A stretch of 5,724 nt of DNA from HGM12587 sp045128635 (lineage in GTDB: Bacteria; Bacillota; Clostridia; Lachnospirales; Lachnospiraceae): contig JBGVRS010000061.1 in NCBI GenBank assembly GCA_045128635.1, positions 1 to 5,724 on the forward strand, in the 5' to 3' direction. Positions 5,214 to 5,724 of this stretch are shown here, piece by piece. The translations under genes were made by a program, and so were the position numbers. How positions within the stretch are numbered: the first letter of the stretch is position 1; each line of letters opens with the position of its first letter. Under the pieces are notes generated by a model. It made no database searches. It was not told the origin of the DNA and was given only the letters and a program-made list of their open reading frames with translations.

Positions 5214-5285
5214 TGACTCCTACGGGAATCGAACCCGTGTTACCGCCGTGAAAGGGCGATGTCTTGACCGCTTGACCAAGGAGCC
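5214..5285 (-). tRNA. tRNA-Glu (anticodon TTC)
   Basis: The acceptor is GGCTCCT/AGGAGTC with one wobble pair and discriminator A. The anticodon stem TCGCC/GGCGG encloses loop CTTTCAC, anticodon TTC for GAA and GAG. Its 72-nt length is usual for tRNA-Glu. CCA is not encoded; the next bases are TTT. Confidence 0.97.
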
Positions 5286-5294
5286 TTATATATT

Positions 5295-5312
5295 AACACC
5301 CTTTCAGGTGTT
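5295..5312 (-). other. tRNA-Asn 3'-trailer hairpin
   Basis: Perfect 6-bp inverted repeat (AACACC / GGTGTT) with a 6-nt loop, starting 5 nt after the tRNA-Asn discriminator at 5317, in the 31-nt spacer before tRNA-Glu. It has no terminator-like U-tract. Confidence 0.5.
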
Positions 5313-5316
5313 CTAA

Positions 5317-5389
5317 CTCCCCCTGTTGGACTCGAACCAACGACAACTCGGTTAACAGCCGAGTGCTCTACCGACTGAGCTAAGGAGGA
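5317..5389 (-). tRNA. tRNA-Asn (anticodon GTT)
   Basis: The acceptor is TCCTCCT/AGGGGGA with one wobble pair and discriminator G at 5317. The anticodon stem CTCGG/CCGAG encloses loop CTGTTAA, anticodon GTT for AAC and AAU. It is the first tRNA after 23S rRNA, 89 nt downstream of it. A 5-bp stem (AAGGA/TCCTT, 5393-5406) precedes its 5' end. CCA is not encoded; the next bases are TTA. Confidence 0.97.
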
Positions 5390-5478
5390 ATAAAGGATTG
5401 TTCCTTCAAAATTGCATATCAAATTCTACTTCAATCTTCAAGACTTTGGATAAACCTCTTATCTCTAACCAGCCTCTT
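5390..5478 (-). other. 23S to tRNA-Asn spacer, without 5S rRNA
   Basis: The 89 nt are too short for a 5S gene (about 117 nt) and show no 5S core. Small inverted repeats are present: GATAA/TTATC at 5449-5463, AAGGA/TCCTT at 5393-5406, and TAACCA/TGGTTA at 5466-5483, which includes the 23S 3' tail. They probably fold in the precursor RNA. No promoter with both boxes is seen, so the tRNAs are likely transcribed from the rRNA promoter outside the window. Confidence 0.6.
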
Positions 5479-5724
5479 GGTTAAGCCCTCGACCTATTAG
5501 TGACAGTCAGCTGCACATGTTACCATGCTTCCACCTCTAACCTATCAACCTTGTCGTCTTCAAGGGGTCTTACTAGCTTATGCTATGGGATATCTCATCT
5601 TGAGGGGGGCTTCACGCTTAGATGCCTTCAGCGTTTATCCCTTCCCGACTTGGCTACTCGGCCATGCCCTTGGCAGGACAACCGATACACCAGAGGTCAG
5701 TCCATCCCGGTCCTCTCGTACTAA
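5479..5724 (-). rRNA. 23S rRNA, 3' end (partial)
   Basis: The last ~246 nt of 23S rRNA, cut by the window edge. The minus strand opens with the universally conserved sarcin-ricin loop AGTACGAGAGGACC (5722-5709), where EF-G and EF-Tu act, continues through the conserved domain VI GAAGCATGGTAA region, and ends in CTTAACC (5485-5479), which in the mature rRNA pairs with the GGTTAAG 5' end. The precise 3' end is set from that pairing and may differ by a few bases. The rest of the gene, 16S and any 5S lie outside the window or are absent. Confidence 0.96.

Noticed and set aside
4689..5422. Open frames of 60-103 aa across the rrn-linked tRNAs
   Set aside because: They are translations of tRNA genes (for example SRGxxxRSPxxPI-like stretches) rather than protein genes.
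5500..5724. 74-aa open frame on the plus strand
   Set aside because: It is antisense to highly conserved 23S rRNA sequence; a common false gene call.

Overview
The window looks like a chromosomal segment from a low- to mid-GC Firmicute of the class Clostridia, most likely a gut Lachnospiraceae-type organism. That placement is an inference from protein sequence style, strong Shine-Dalgarno sites, rRNA and tRNA content and gene neighbourhood; no search was run. Every gene I can support lies on the minus strand, so transcription runs from high to low coordinates.

Reading in that direction: (1) 5724-5479 is the last ~246 nt of a 23S rRNA gene, including the sarcin-ricin loop. (2) An 89-nt spacer with no 5S rRNA follows, then eight tRNAs (Asn-Glu-Thr-CAT-Asp-Val-Leu-Arg) at 5389-4610, probably the tail of an rrn operon, closed by a clear rho-independent terminator at 4607-4570. 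(3) Five protein genes at 4488-567 form a tight cluster: a single-domain rhodanese, a THUMP-type 23S rRNA guanine-N2 methyltransferase (RlmL/YpsC family), a secreted papain-like (C1) protease lipoprotein with a C-terminal lectin-like domain, an RdgB/HAM1 XTP/dITP diphosphatase, and a YfcE/MJ0936-type metallophosphoesterase. The last four are separated by -1, 14 and 12 nt, consistent with one mRNA and partly coupled translation. (4) A good sigma-A type promoter at 547-519 begins a second tRNA array, Pro-Gly-Arg-His-Gln, at 452-1, which may continue past the window edge.

Functionally this is a translation and nucleotide-hygiene neighbourhood: rRNA, tRNAs, an rRNA methyltransferase and a house-cleaning nucleotide pyrophosphatase. 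The exported protease is the odd member. I see no mobile element, CRISPR array, phage gene, defence system or toxin pair.

The most unusual pattern is in the tRNA spacers. None of the twelve tRNAs whose downstream base can be read encodes CCA. In six of the seven inter-tRNA spacers longer than 20 nt, a short perfect inverted repeat starts 1-4 nt after the tRNA discriminator base. The stems differ in sequence but share geometry, suggesting a 3'-trailer structure. This is worth testing but is not proven to be a system.
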